NCBI GenBank assembly: GCA_017507125.1
Contig: JAFWBQ010000015.1
Span: forward strand, 1 to 49,072
Reading direction: 5' to 3'
Length of the DNA stretch: 49,072 nt
Origin: Lentisphaeria bacterium
GTDB lineage: Bacteria; Verrucomicrobiota; Lentisphaeria; Victivallales; Victivallaceae
The position numbers and the translations under genes were made by a program. The notes beneath the pieces are model-generated. The model made no database searches. It saw nothing but the letters and a program-made list of their open reading frames with translations, and had not been told where the DNA came from. This document shows positions 1 to 7,241 of the stretch, one piece after another (within the stretch, counting starts at the first letter, position 1; each line of letters opens with the position of its first letter).

Positions 1-540
1 GACAAAGTCTGCTGGGTCCCCGCCTTTATGCCCCCCCACAAACTTCAGCGTGACAGGCAGAGTTTTCAACACAGGTACAATATGCTGAAACTCATAACAG
101 CAGGAAACAGGGATTTCATGGTTTCCGATATCGAATTCCGCCGCCGACGGGTCCCCTCTTACACCTTTGATCTGCTTGAAGATCTGAACAGAGATACAGG
201 AGACACCTGGCAGCTGCTGATCGGAGCGGATTCATTGCTGGAGCTTCACACCTGGCACCGGGCGCAGGAGCTTGCAGAGCGTTTTGAACTGCTGGTCTAT
301 CCCCGTCCGGGATGTGACGTCACTTTCGAAGAACTTGCCCAAAATTTTCCCGCGCCCATCGCTGAAAAACTTCTCAATTCCATGCTTGACGGAAAATTTT
401 TTGAAATATCTTCAACAAATTTGCGTTTTTCAATGGAAAAATCATCAAATTGGGATAATATTATATCCATGACACCGGAGCCGGTCGCAACATATTGCCG
501 GCGTCACGGTTTGTATACCAACAACAGGAGTTCAAGATGA
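1..540 (+). CDS. nadD: Nicotinate-nucleotide adenylyltransferase NadD, 5' truncated by window edge
   Basis: The enzyme adenylylates nicotinate mononucleotide to deamido-NAD in cytoplasmic NAD synthesis. The reading frame is open from base 1, so the gene began upstream; 179 residues are visible of about 200 usual for the family. Visible family motifs are WVPAFMPPHK (residues 5-14), VPSYTFDLL (51-59), IGADSLLELHTWH (74-86) and the C-terminal SSTNLR (137-142), which matches the SSTxIR nucleotidyltransferase signature. The N-terminal GGxFDPxHxGH motif lies outside the window. The stop codon overlaps the rsfS start (ATGA at 537-540), the usual nadD-rsfS pairing of bacteria. An internal ATG at 28 lies within the conserved motif and is not the true start. 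Confidence 0.93.
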   Translation, partial: DKVCWVPAFMPPHKLQRDRQSFQHRYNMLKLITAGNRDFMVSDIEFRRRRVPSYTFDLLEDLNRDTGDTWQLLIGADSLLELHTWHRAQELAERFELLVYPRPGCDVTFEELAQNFPAPIAEKLLNSMLDGKFFEISSTNLRFSMEKSSNWDNIISMTPEPVATYCRRHGLYTNNRSSR

Positions 541-938
541 CGAAAGAAAATGTGACGATGCCCACCCCTCAGGAACTGGCAGAATTCTGCGCAAAATGTG
601 CCGATGATAAACTTGCCGAAAATGTCAAAGTTATTTCCGTGGGAGCTGTTTCGTCAATTGCCGATTATTATGTGATCGCCACGGCGAACTCCGAGCCTCA
701 GCTTCATGCCCTTTGCTCGGAACTGGAACGCCGGGTGCGCGACGAATACAAACTCCACCCCACCCGTACCGACGGCGTCGGTACCGGCGGCTGGAATCTG
801 ATCGACTTCAGCAGCGTACTGGTTCACCTGATGACTCCCGAAATGCGGGAACGCTACAATCTTGAGGGTCTCTGGGGTGACGCTCCGACGATCGATGTTG
901 TCACCAAACTGGATAATGTTTCACAAAAGGATCAATGA
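537..938 (+). CDS. rsfS: Ribosomal silencing factor RsfS (Iojap/YbeB family)
   Basis: RsfS binds ribosomal protein uL14 and blocks subunit joining when nutrients are scarce. The 133-residue product has the family core: SSIADYYVIATANSEPQL near residues 39-56, then a segment ending in GGWNLIDFSSVLVHLM and a terminal RERYNLEGLWGDAP, where the YxLExLW-type ending is diagnostic. I chose the ATG at 537 rather than the upstream ATG at 495 because 537 has an AGGAG sequence about 7 bases before it and overlaps the nadD stop. Length and order after nadD agree with the standard arrangement. The stop overlaps the start of the next gene. Confidence 0.95.
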   Translation: MTKENVTMPTPQELAEFCAKCADDKLAENVKVISVGAVSSIADYYVIATANSEPQLHALCSELERRVRDEYKLHPTRTDGVGTGGWNLIDFSSVLVHLMTPEMRERYNLEGLWGDAPTIDVVTKLDNVSQKDQ

Positions 939-1555
939 GTACTCCCCGTACACATCACCGAAACTGGGATGAGTTCCGCTGGGAACAGGAGATCCGGCGC
1001 GACGAACGCCGGATCAACTGCTATTTCCGGACAATTCCTTCCTGCCTTGATCTGCCGGGGGAAGAAGAGATGGTCAACGGAACCATTGCCGCCCAAAGCG
1101 ATCTGCTTTCGACAGTATCCCTTTCCGGCGGAGTGACAGCTCCCTGGAGCTATCTTCAGATCACCGGAGATGAAGCGGAAGAACATGGGGAGCCGGCACA
1201 TACAGAGGGCAGACGTCCCGGCGAATATCTGATTGAATCCATTGACAAACTTGCCTCGCAGTGGAACGTTCATTGTGCACTGAATCCGGAGATCCAGTAT
1301 GCGGCTCTTTCCATTGCCTGTGCCTACGCGAAATTGCTGGCACGGTGCGCGGATTTTCTGGACATTGCCGACAACAATATTCCTCTGAAACGCTGTCTCG
1401 GCAAAAGATGCCTCGGTGATCTTCTGGTTCTGAACACCTATCTTGAAATGCTTGCCGAAAGTGCCCCCCATGAAAGCGCTTTTGCAGAGTTTCATCAGAA
1501 ACGCCTCATCGGTTTGCGCGAGCAGCTTTCCAACATGTTGGCAAAGTGCAAATGA
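935..1555 (+). CDS. Hypothetical protein in nadD-rsfS operon
   Basis: I do not recognise this 206-residue protein. It is predicted to be soluble, with no signal peptide or membrane segment. The N-terminus is charged and aromatic (residues 10-30, with WDEFRWEQEIRRDERRI), and the C-terminal half is alpha-helical with four cysteines, two of them in a CLGKRCLGDLL stretch. Its start overlaps the rsfS stop (ATGA at 935-938) and its end overlaps the next glycosyltransferase, so it is almost certainly expressed and translationally coupled with both. The antisense frame over the same region is probably a shadow. Function cannot be inferred beyond operon membership. Confidence 0.8.
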   Translation: MSTPRTHHRNWDEFRWEQEIRRDERRINCYFRTIPSCLDLPGEEEMVNGTIAAQSDLLSTVSLSGGVTAPWSYLQITGDEAEEHGEPAHTEGRRPGEYLIESIDKLASQWNVHCALNPEIQYAALSIACAYAKLLARCADFLDIADNNIPLKRCLGKRCLGDLLVLNTYLEMLAESAPHESAFAEFHQKRLIGLREQLSNMLAKCK

Positions 1556-2610
1556 GCGGATCTGATTCTCTTGCCCTCTTCTGCCGTTATGCGGAAAACG
1601 GTGCCTCAAGCAGGCTCCGTTTTTTCCGTTACCTGCCTTTTTTCAGAGCTGCCGGAGTCGGTGTTGAGATCCACTCTTTTTTTGACGCCCCCTATCTGGA
1701 GCGTCTGTATGCAGGCAAAGGCCGTTCCCTTCCTGCCCTGTTCCGGGGGATATGGCGCAGAAAAAAGGAGCTGGCACACCTTCCCTGTCACGTACCGCTT
1801 TTCATAGAATACGAGCTGTTCCCCATGCTTTGGTCATGGTGTGATCTGAGAGCATTGAAAAAGAGAAAATATTTTCTTAATTTTGACGATCCGGTTTGGG
1901 AAAAATATGCAAAAATCCCGACACTCCGGAACAAATACGACACTCTTGCAAAACATGCAGCAGGAATCGTTGCCGCCAATGATCTCATTGTTGAGCGCTT
2001 CAGCAAATTGAACAGAAATATTCTCAAGGTGCCGACAGCCATAGATCTTGACCGCTATGATGCCGCTCCGAAGGAAAAATTTTCACGCTTTACAATCGTT
2101 TGGATAGGATCCCCTGCAACTTTCGGTTATCTGACCGCGTTTCAGCCGACACTGAAAAAAATGGCGGCGAGCTGCGACTTTGAGCTGCTCATCATTGGGA
2201 AAAGCACCTGGGGGGCTTTGCCGGGGGTTCCCTCCCGCAGCGTTGAATGGAGCGAAGAAAGCGAAGCAGAACTTATCAGCCGTTCCCATCTGGGTATCAT
2301 GCCCCTGCCCGATGAATCTTTTGCCAAAGGAAAATCCGCCTACAAACTGATCCAGTATGCCGGAGCCGGACTTCCTGCCCTGGGAGCCCCTGTCGGGGAA
2401 AACTGTCAGGTCATCAGTGACTGCGAAACCGGCTTTCTGTGCCGCACGGCCGCTGAGTGGTGCAGCAGACTCCGGGAGCTTGCAGAAAATGAGAAATTGC
2501 GTTTTGAGATGGGAAAACGGGCAAGAGAAAAGGCAGAAATGTGGTCATTGAAACGCAACGCTGAAAAACTTCTTTCTTTTCTGTTGCAGGATCGGGAGCC
2601 TTTCAAATGA
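1552..2610 (+). CDS. Glycosyltransferase, GT4-like (GT-B fold)
   Basis: This cytoplasmic enzyme probably transfers a sugar from an NDP-sugar to a surface glycan precursor. The 352-residue product begins with the typical GT4 opening for sensing an acceptor (SSRLRFFRYLPFF near residues 18-30). It carries a central FTIVWIGSP strand that starts the C-terminal nucleotide-binding domain, and ends with SAYKLIQYAGAGLPALGAPV and GENCQVISDCETGFLC, equivalent to the donor-binding E/Q-Y-A-A-G-x-P region of GT4 enzymes. ATG at 1552 overlaps the previous stop; an in-frame GTG at 1546 is an alternative. It also overlaps the following GT9 gene. The sugar specificity is unknown. Confidence 0.85.
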   Translation: MSGSDSLALFCRYAENGASSRLRFFRYLPFFRAAGVGVEIHSFFDAPYLERLYAGKGRSLPALFRGIWRRKKELAHLPCHVPLFIEYELFPMLWSWCDLRALKKRKYFLNFDDPVWEKYAKIPTLRNKYDTLAKHAAGIVAANDLIVERFSKLNRNILKVPTAIDLDRYDAAPKEKFSRFTIVWIGSPATFGYLTAFQPTLKKMAASCDFELLIIGKSTWGALPGVPSRSVEWSEESEAELISRSHLGIMPLPDESFAKGKSAYKLIQYAGAGLPALGAPVGENCQVISDCETGFLCRTAAEWCSRLRELAENEKLRFEMGKRAREKAEMWSLKRNAEKLLSFLLQDREPFK

Positions 2611-3731
2611 ATATCAAGCAAAAATGTCTGCTGCTGAGAGATCTTGCCGCAGCAAAATATCTTCCTGCGCCCAAAGTCAAAAGAGGCGGTACTCTTATAC
2701 TCCGGCTCGACCGGATCGGAGACTTTGCTCTTGCTGCGCCCTTTTTGAAAAGCGTTTTATCTCAGGAGGAAAAAAATTTTTTGCTGGTCAACGAACTGTG
2801 GGCACCTCTGTGTCAGAAACTTTTTCCCGAAGCAGAAGTCATTCCGCTTTCACCTGGCAAATTCCTCAATGATCCGCACTACCGCTGTCAGATGTTGAAA
2901 GATGTGAGAGCGCTGGGAGTACGCAAGGTTCTTCAAATGCGTTTTTACCGGGAACTTTTTGTCGAAGAACTGCTTGCGCTGGCGGCAGCGCCGGAAGAAA
3001 CCGTTCGTTTTCAAACCACCTCTTTTCATCTGCAGCCGGGATTGTTGAAACTTTTTTCCCTTTCCGGAGCGGAAGAGCTCCCCTATTTCCCGGGAGAACA
3101 CGAGCTTCAGCGCAATGCCCGTTTTACGGCACACATCTCTCCGGAAGCAGCAGTAGAAAATCCGTGGCTGACGAAGCCTTTCCAACTCCCTGAAAGGTAC
3201 ACTTCCGGGAGTTATGTCTGCATTTTCCCCGGAAGCGGGAAAGGCGCCATGTGCTGCTGGCAGCCGGAAAAATGGGGAAAACTCCTCAACTTGCTCAAAG
3301 CCCCCTTCTATCTTATTACGGGAACTCCGGCAGAGAGAGAAATGATCGACGGGATCCTTGCTTTTCTTCCTCCCGGCAAAGCAGAGGCGGCAACAGATCT
3401 TACGCTTGAAGAGTTTGCCGGAGTTGTCTCACATGCCCGTTGTGCATTGGGCAACGACACAGGCGGTATCCATCTGGCAGCCATGTCAGGCGTTCCCTCT
3501 CTGGCGATTTCCGGCCAGGGGCAGCCGGGATGGTTTCTCCCCTACCCTTCCCCGGAATTTCTGCCTCCCGGAGCGGTTGCACCGCTGGTGGTCACAACGC
3601 CTTGCGCCTGTTCCGACTGCTTCTGGCGCTGCCGGAACCTCTCTGACGGCAGATGCCGCTGTGTGGCTGAAATCAGCGTTGAACAGGTTCAAGAAGCTGT
3701 AGAAAAGAGCAATTTTTCAGCGTTTTTGTGA
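2607..3731 (+). CDS. Glycosyltransferase family 9 (heptosyltransferase-like)
   Basis: GT9 enzymes add heptose or related sugars to lipopolysaccharide cores at the cytoplasmic face of the membrane. The 374-residue protein has the N-terminal GGTLILRLDRIGDFALAAPF (27-46), matching the family's R-x-D-x-x-G-D start. A C-terminal GNDTGGIHLAAMSGVPSLA is the donor-binding D-T-x-x-x-H-L-A-A signature. A cysteine-rich tail (CACSDCFWRC, then CRCVAE) resembles the Cys pairs common at the GT9 C-terminus. Start ATG 2607 overlaps the preceding stop. The final 43 bases overlap the 3' end of the convergent amidohydrolase, with no room for a separate terminator. Confidence 0.9.
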   Translation: MNIKQKCLLLRDLAAAKYLPAPKVKRGGTLILRLDRIGDFALAAPFLKSVLSQEEKNFLLVNELWAPLCQKLFPEAEVIPLSPGKFLNDPHYRCQMLKDVRALGVRKVLQMRFYRELFVEELLALAAAPEETVRFQTTSFHLQPGLLKLFSLSGAEELPYFPGEHELQRNARFTAHISPEAAVENPWLTKPFQLPERYTSGSYVCIFPGSGKGAMCCWQPEKWGKLLNLLKAPFYLITGTPAEREMIDGILAFLPPGKAEAATDLTLEEFAGVVSHARCALGNDTGGIHLAAMSGVPSLAISGQGQPGWFLPYPSPEFLPPGAVAPLVVTTPCACSDCFWRCRNLSDGRCRCVAEISVEQVQEAVEKSNFSAFL

Positions 3732-4486
3732 AAGATCATCTCTTCCTGTTCCTGAGTGAGGTGAAGAGATTTGAGATCCTCAACAGCCCTGCTGTGCCGT
3801 CTTGCCGGATAGTCACTGCCCCAGAGAACATTTTCGCAACCATGAGCAAGAATGATCTCGCGTGCAGAGTCTGCAGAAAGATATCCGATGGAACTTGACG
3901 TATCCAGAAAAACGCCTTTTCTTCCAACCAGATGTCTTTTCCCCTCTTCCCATGCCCGGTAGCCCCCCAGATGGGCGGCAATGACTTTCAGATGCGGCAT
4001 TACATCAAGAACTTTCCCCAACCGCCGCGGCGCCGAATAGTCCTGATAGGGATCCCCGATATGAAAAAGCAAGGGCAGTTCTTCACCGGCTGCCTCATAG
4101 ATCCTGAACATCTTGGGATCATCAATTTTGAAGCGCTGAAAATCAGGATGTATTTTCAACCCGCGCAGCCCCATACTTTTCAGTCTGGCGATTTCACCGG
4201 CGGGGTCTTGGAACTCCGGATGCATGGTTCCGAAACAGACCATGCGCTCCGGGTACTGAGCTTGTAAGGAGCCCAGATATTCATTGACCGGCACCACCTG
4301 TTCCGGCTTGGTAGCACAGGAAAAGATGGTGCAGCGTCTGACTCCGGCTTCATCCATAGAGGCGATCAGATCCTCATAGACACCGGAGCCCTCCCATTTG
4401 AAACCGTAATATCCTTCCAGCTGAGCGATGACTTTTTCAGCCACGTGGGGCGGAAAAATGTGGGCATGAATGTCAAAATAGTCCAT
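3689..4486 (-). CDS. Amidohydrolase-family (amidohydrolase_2) metal-dependent hydrolase
   Basis: This 265-residue TIM-barrel protein belongs to the amidohydrolase superfamily branch that includes decarboxylases and lactonases (PF04909-like). The metal and catalytic residues appear in order: HAH at residues 7-9, His142 in LLFHIGDP, His172 in IAAHLGGY and Asp225 in WGSDYP. A KIHPDFQ segment (111-117) sits where the family usually has its barrel strand 4. No signal peptide is seen, so it is cytoplasmic. It lies 5 bases after the stop of the upstream minus-strand gene and is likely co-transcribed with it. Its substrate is unknown; sugar-acid lactones are plausible but only inferred. Confidence 0.85.
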   Translation of the reverse strand: MDYFDIHAHIFPPHVAEKVIAQLEGYYGFKWEGSGVYEDLIASMDEAGVRRCTIFSCATKPEQVVPVNEYLGSLQAQYPERMVCFGTMHPEFQDPAGEIARLKSMGLRGLKIHPDFQRFKIDDPKMFRIYEAAGEELPLLFHIGDPYQDYSAPRRLGKVLDVMPHLKVIAAHLGGYRAWEEGKRHLVGRKGVFLDTSSSIGYLSADSAREIILAHGCENVLWGSDYPARRHSRAVEDLKSLHLTQEQEEMIFHKNAEKLLFSTAS

Positions 4487-4491
4487 AATGC

Positions 4492-5517
4492 TCAGCTGAA
4501 AAATTCTGCGGGGACACCGAACTTGCCGGTAAGGATCTCTATGATCCGGGGATTATCCCCCATGAGGATCAGTGTTTCGGACTCCAGTTCGCTCCCGGTC
4601 ACATTGCCGCCGGCATCAAGAGTCATGGGGGCAAGAGTTTCAAGTTCATGGAAATCCAGCTCTTCGGAACCGTTGAAAATGCTGAACTGATCCGCAGCAG
4701 AGAAAGGACCGTTTTTCTGGTCATTGTCCGCAAAGTTGATATATTTTCCATCCTTTCTGGCAGGAGTCCACCGCAGCACGGCGACACCTCTTGAGGGATC
4801 GAAAGAGCCGATGAATTCAGGAGCTGCTGAAGATGAGATACCGATCTGGAGACGGTTGGGACCGCCCAGATCAAAGCGGAACCACTCCCCTTTGAAGCTC
4901 ATGCGTTTCAGAGGATCACCGTAAAAGTCGGTATTGATCCCTTTTTCAGCCCCATTGGCGCATTTTCCGAATCCGGTGATACCGGCGGCTCCGGGGAGCT
5001 GTTCAAGGGACCATGCAGAGATGACACCTTTATCCAGCGGACAGGGCTCAGCGAGGGCAAGTGTCTCAAAGGTACGGTAGCGCAGAGCGCGGACACCGAA
5101 ATCACCTGACTCTGCCGCTTCGATTCTGCGGCGCAGCGTCACATTCATGGTATTCCCGCTGCGGTTGAGCAGAAAAAACTCCTTGCCGATAACGATAAAA
5201 TCTTTTCCTTCTTCGATGACACGGTTCTGAAGTTTATTGATCCCCTCCTGAACATACCAATCCCCTTGCGGGGGGTAGTTGAAGGCAAAGTCGCCCCCTT
5301 CAGGAGCGGGCCAGAGGGAGTTCCCCCCCAGATTGTTGAAGTTGTCGGGATCGGGATTTTCAGCAAGATCAGCTTCAAAACGGTGGATGAGAGTCCCGTC
5401 GATCTCCGCCATGATCCTGCCCTGCAGAGTGTTGGAAACGAGAATATTGCCGTCTCCGCAGGGGATGCGGATCAGCTGCGGATCGATTTTTTCAAGACGT
5501 TCAAGTTTGGTCATCAT
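4492..5517 (-). CDS. Uncharacterised protein (possible DUF6786 / mutarotase-like fold)
   Basis: The 341-residue product is predicted to be mostly beta-strand, soluble and without a signal peptide. Parts resemble uncharacterised carbohydrate-associated families: an early NNLGGNSLWPAPEGG stretch (about 62-76) and a late LDFHELETLAPMTLDAGG segment (about 287-304), which recalls the F-x-E-L-E-x-x-x-P-x-x-L-x-x-G pattern of DUF6786/DUF4380-type proteins. That assignment is from memory and weak. Start: two adjacent ATGs (5515-5517 and 5512-5514) follow an AAGGA ribosome-binding site (complement of 5525-5530). A strong promoter precedes it, and the amidohydrolase follows 5 bases downstream. Confidence 0.7.
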   Translation of the reverse strand: MMTKLERLEKIDPQLIRIPCGDGNILVSNTLQGRIMAEIDGTLIHRFEADLAENPDPDNFNNLGGNSLWPAPEGGDFAFNYPPQGDWYVQEGINKLQNRVIEEGKDFIVIGKEFFLLNRSGNTMNVTLRRRIEAAESGDFGVRALRYRTFETLALAEPCPLDKGVISAWSLEQLPGAAGITGFGKCANGAEKGINTDFYGDPLKRMSFKGEWFRFDLGGPNRLQIGISSSAAPEFIGSFDPSRGVAVLRWTPARKDGKYINFADNDQKNGPFSAADQFSIFNGSEELDFHELETLAPMTLDAGGNVTGSELESETLILMGDNPRIIEILTGKFGVPAEFFS

Positions 5518-5567
5518 AATTTCATTTCCTTCAAAAATATATAATCAATCTGTTTTGTTCAGCTTCA

Positions 5568-5596
5568 AATATACCATAAACAGGGAGGCTTGTCAA
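5568..5596 (-). promoter_or_regulatory. Sigma70-type promoter for the 5517-3689 operon
   Basis: On the minus strand TTGACA (complement of 5591-5596) is followed after 17 bases by TATATT (complement of 5568-5573). The -35 is a perfect consensus and the -10 is one base off. It lies about 50 bases upstream of the start codon at 5517. Confidence 0.7.
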
Positions 5597-5722
5597 GGGG
5601 AAAGGGTGAAAAAAAGTTCTGTATACACACTTTTTGTCTGGAAAGCCGTTTTTTATCCTCTTCCGAACTCCGTGAGAAAACATCCTCTTGAAAAAATTTT
5701 AAATAATTTAAGAGTGCTGCCC

Positions 5723-5750
5723 TTGTATTTCTGTAATGCGGTGATAAATT
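5723..5750 (+). promoter_or_regulatory. Probable promoter for the oxidoreductase at 5817
   Basis: TTGTAT at 5723-5728, a 16-base spacer and TAAATT at 5745-5750 form a plausible sigma70-type promoter 67 bases before the start codon. The 299-base divergent region holds this and the opposing promoter near 5580; nothing else was recognised there. Confidence 0.45.
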
Positions 5751-5816
5751 AAGATTAAGTGCAACGGCTTTACAACTTCCAAAGCCGCAAAAATCAATAT
5801 TGAAGGAAAATTTACA

Positions 5817-6878
5817 ATGAGTGACAAAGTAAAAATCGGTATCATCGGTGTCGGAACCATCGGCACTGTCCATGCCAACAATTACGCAAAGGTCGCCAAT
5901 GCTGAAATCGTTGCTCTGTGCGACATTCTGCCCGACCGTCTTGCAGAAAAAGCCAAGACCTTTAACATTGCCAAAACCTACGCCGATTACAACGCCCTTC
6001 TGGCTGATCCCGAAATTGATGCTGTGAGCGTCTGCGTTCCCAACGACATGCATGCTCCTATTGCAATTGCCGCGCTTAATGCCGGCAAACACGTGATGCT
6101 TGAAAAACCCATGACTCTCTCTGCAGAGCTGGGCAAGCAGATCCTTGCCGCCCGCGATGCCGCCGGCAAGCAGCTTCAGATGGGTATGGTCTGGCGTCAG
6201 AACCCCAAGGCCCGTCTCGTCAAGGAAGTCATTGAGAACGGACGTCTGGGCAACATCTACCAGATCCGCGTCAAACTGATCCGCCGCCGCGGTATTCCCG
6301 GTCTGGGCGGCTGGTTCACCACCAAAGCCAAATCCGGCGGCGGCGGACTTATTGACATTGCCGTTCACTTCCTCGACCTGGTCATGTATCTTGCCAACAA
6401 GTGGGAACCCACCAAAGTCAGTGCCAAGACCTATTCCAAGTTCGGCAACCCCATCAACGATTACCACTATGTGAGCATGTGGGCGGGTCCTCCGAAAGCT
6501 GATGGTGTCTTCGACGTGGATGACTACGCTGCCGGATTCGTCCGCTTCGGCACTGAGACCACTCTTTCTTTTGAAGTGGCATGGGCTTGCAATGCTGAGG
6601 ATGAAAGCTATGTTGAGATCCTCGGTGACAAGGGCGGTATCAAGATGGATGTTGAGGGTGATCCTGTCCTCAGCACCGAATATGACAATCGCATTGCTGA
6701 CATCACCCTGAAATATGATAACAAGAATGAAAACTTTGCCGAAGAGCTGCGTATGTTCTGCGACGCTGTTCAGGGCAAGGGAGAAGTTCCCGCCACCGGC
6801 GAACAGGGCGTGGTTGCCATGCGTCTGCTGGATGCCATTTACAAATCCAGTGAACTCAACTGCGAAGTTGACGTCTGA
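5817..6878 (+). CDS. Gfo/Idh/MocA-family NAD(P)-dependent oxidoreductase
   Basis: The 353-residue protein has the Rossmann start KIGIIGVGTIGTVHANNY (5-22) with the GxGxxG dinucleotide motif, the cofactor-binding VCVPNDMHAPIAIAALNAGK segment, and the catalytic EKP motif in VMLEKPM (about 94-100). The second half has the usual alpha/beta oligomerisation domain, with SGGGGLIDIAVHFLDLVMYL where the conserved GxxxDxxxHxxD catalytic region lies. It probably oxidises or reduces a sugar or inositol. GAAGGA at 5801-5806 is a good ribosome-binding site for ATG 5817. It appears monocistronic, with a promoter before and a terminator after it. The exact substrate cannot be read from sequence. Confidence 0.92.
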   Translation: MSDKVKIGIIGVGTIGTVHANNYAKVANAEIVALCDILPDRLAEKAKTFNIAKTYADYNALLADPEIDAVSVCVPNDMHAPIAIAALNAGKHVMLEKPMTLSAELGKQILAARDAAGKQLQMGMVWRQNPKARLVKEVIENGRLGNIYQIRVKLIRRRGIPGLGGWFTTKAKSGGGGLIDIAVHFLDLVMYLANKWEPTKVSAKTYSKFGNPINDYHYVSMWAGPPKADGVFDVDDYAAGFVRFGTETTLSFEVAWACNAEDESYVEILGDKGGIKMDVEGDPVLSTEYDNRIADITLKYDNKNENFAEELRMFCDAVQGKGEVPATGEQGVVAMRLLDAIYKSSELNCEVDV

Positions 6879-6898
6879 TAAAAGTTCAGATCACGCAG

Positions 6899-6938
6899 AG
6901 TGCCGCAAAGCTTCAAGGAGCTGTGCGGCACTTTTTTT
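6899..6938 (+). terminator. Rho-independent terminator after the oxidoreductase
   Basis: AGTGCCGCA (6899-6907) pairs with TGCGGCACT (6924-6932), with a further AGCT/AGCT inner pairing possible, and a run of T follows to 6938. It lies 20 bases after the stop at 6878 and isolates this gene from the exosortase island. Confidence 0.85.
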
Positions 6939-6988
6939 ATGTTTTTATTTGCAAAATTTGTTTACATTTATTTTTTTGCTTGCAATCT

Positions 6989-7017
6989 TTGTTATGCGTG
7001 ATACATTCCAGTATAAT
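6989..7017 (+). promoter_or_regulatory. Strong-looking sigma70 promoter upstream of an orphan small ORF
   Basis: TTGTTA (6989-6994), a 17-base spacer and a perfect TATAAT (7012-7017). It reads towards the short frame at 7044 and, beyond it, the exosortase island. Confidence 0.6.
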
Positions 7018-7043
7018 ATCTCTTTCAGCTTCAGGAGAATACT

Positions 7044-7232
7044 ATGGAACTGCAGTTTCAGTCTCCACGTTTTCTGATATCTCAGGCTGCCCCCATTAAT
7101 GAACCGCTTTCAATTGAGAATTTTGTTTATGTATACTTGAAAAAATCAACTTTCTGTGCTATATTACGGAAACTCATGCCATACAGGCGATTTTTCGCCT
7201 CTGTACAGGGCATTTCATATTTCTTAAACTGA
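7044..7232 (+). CDS. Possible small protein, leader peptide or gene remnant (62 aa)
   Basis: A 62-codon frame starts at ATG 7044, six bases after AGGAG (7033-7037) and about 26 bases after the -10 of the promoter at 7012-7017, so expression signals are good. The first 27 residues (starting MELQFQSPRFL) look protein-like. The rest has high Phe, Tyr and Lys content and overlaps a second promoter (7137-7165) and a hairpin (7176-7213), which suggests it is not conserved coding sequence. It could be a leader peptide for the island, or the stump of a gene whose body was lost. I recognise no family. Confidence 0.3.
   Translation: MELQFQSPRFLISQAAPINEPLSIENFVYVYLKKSTFCAILRKLMPYRRFFASVQGISYFLN
7137..7165 (+). 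promoter_or_regulatory. Promoter of the exosortase/exopolysaccharide island
   Basis: TTGAAA (7137-7142), a 17-base spacer and TATATT (7160-7165). Transcription would begin near 7172 and give a leader of about 70 bases before the substrate gene at 7242. It is the last promoter I can identify before the 20-gene array. Confidence 0.65.
7176..7213 (+). promoter_or_regulatory. Structured 5' leader hairpin ahead of the sorting-substrate gene
   Basis: Outer arms ATGCC (7176-7180) and GGCAT (7209-7213) enclose inner arms TACAGGCGA (7182-7190) and TCGCCTCTGTA (7195-7205), which pair with a 2-base bulge around a short T-rich loop. There is no T-run directly after it, so it is not a typical terminator. 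The GAGGT ribosome-binding site (7231-7235) lies outside the stem. It might stabilise the mRNA or serve as a regulatory leader. Confidence 0.45.
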
Positions 7233-7241
7233 GGTAATTTT

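Noticed and set aside
5565..6467. A 300-codon frame antisense to the Gfo/Idh/MocA gene
   Set aside because: It crosses the promoters in 5568-5750 and lies opposite a well-formed enzyme gene.
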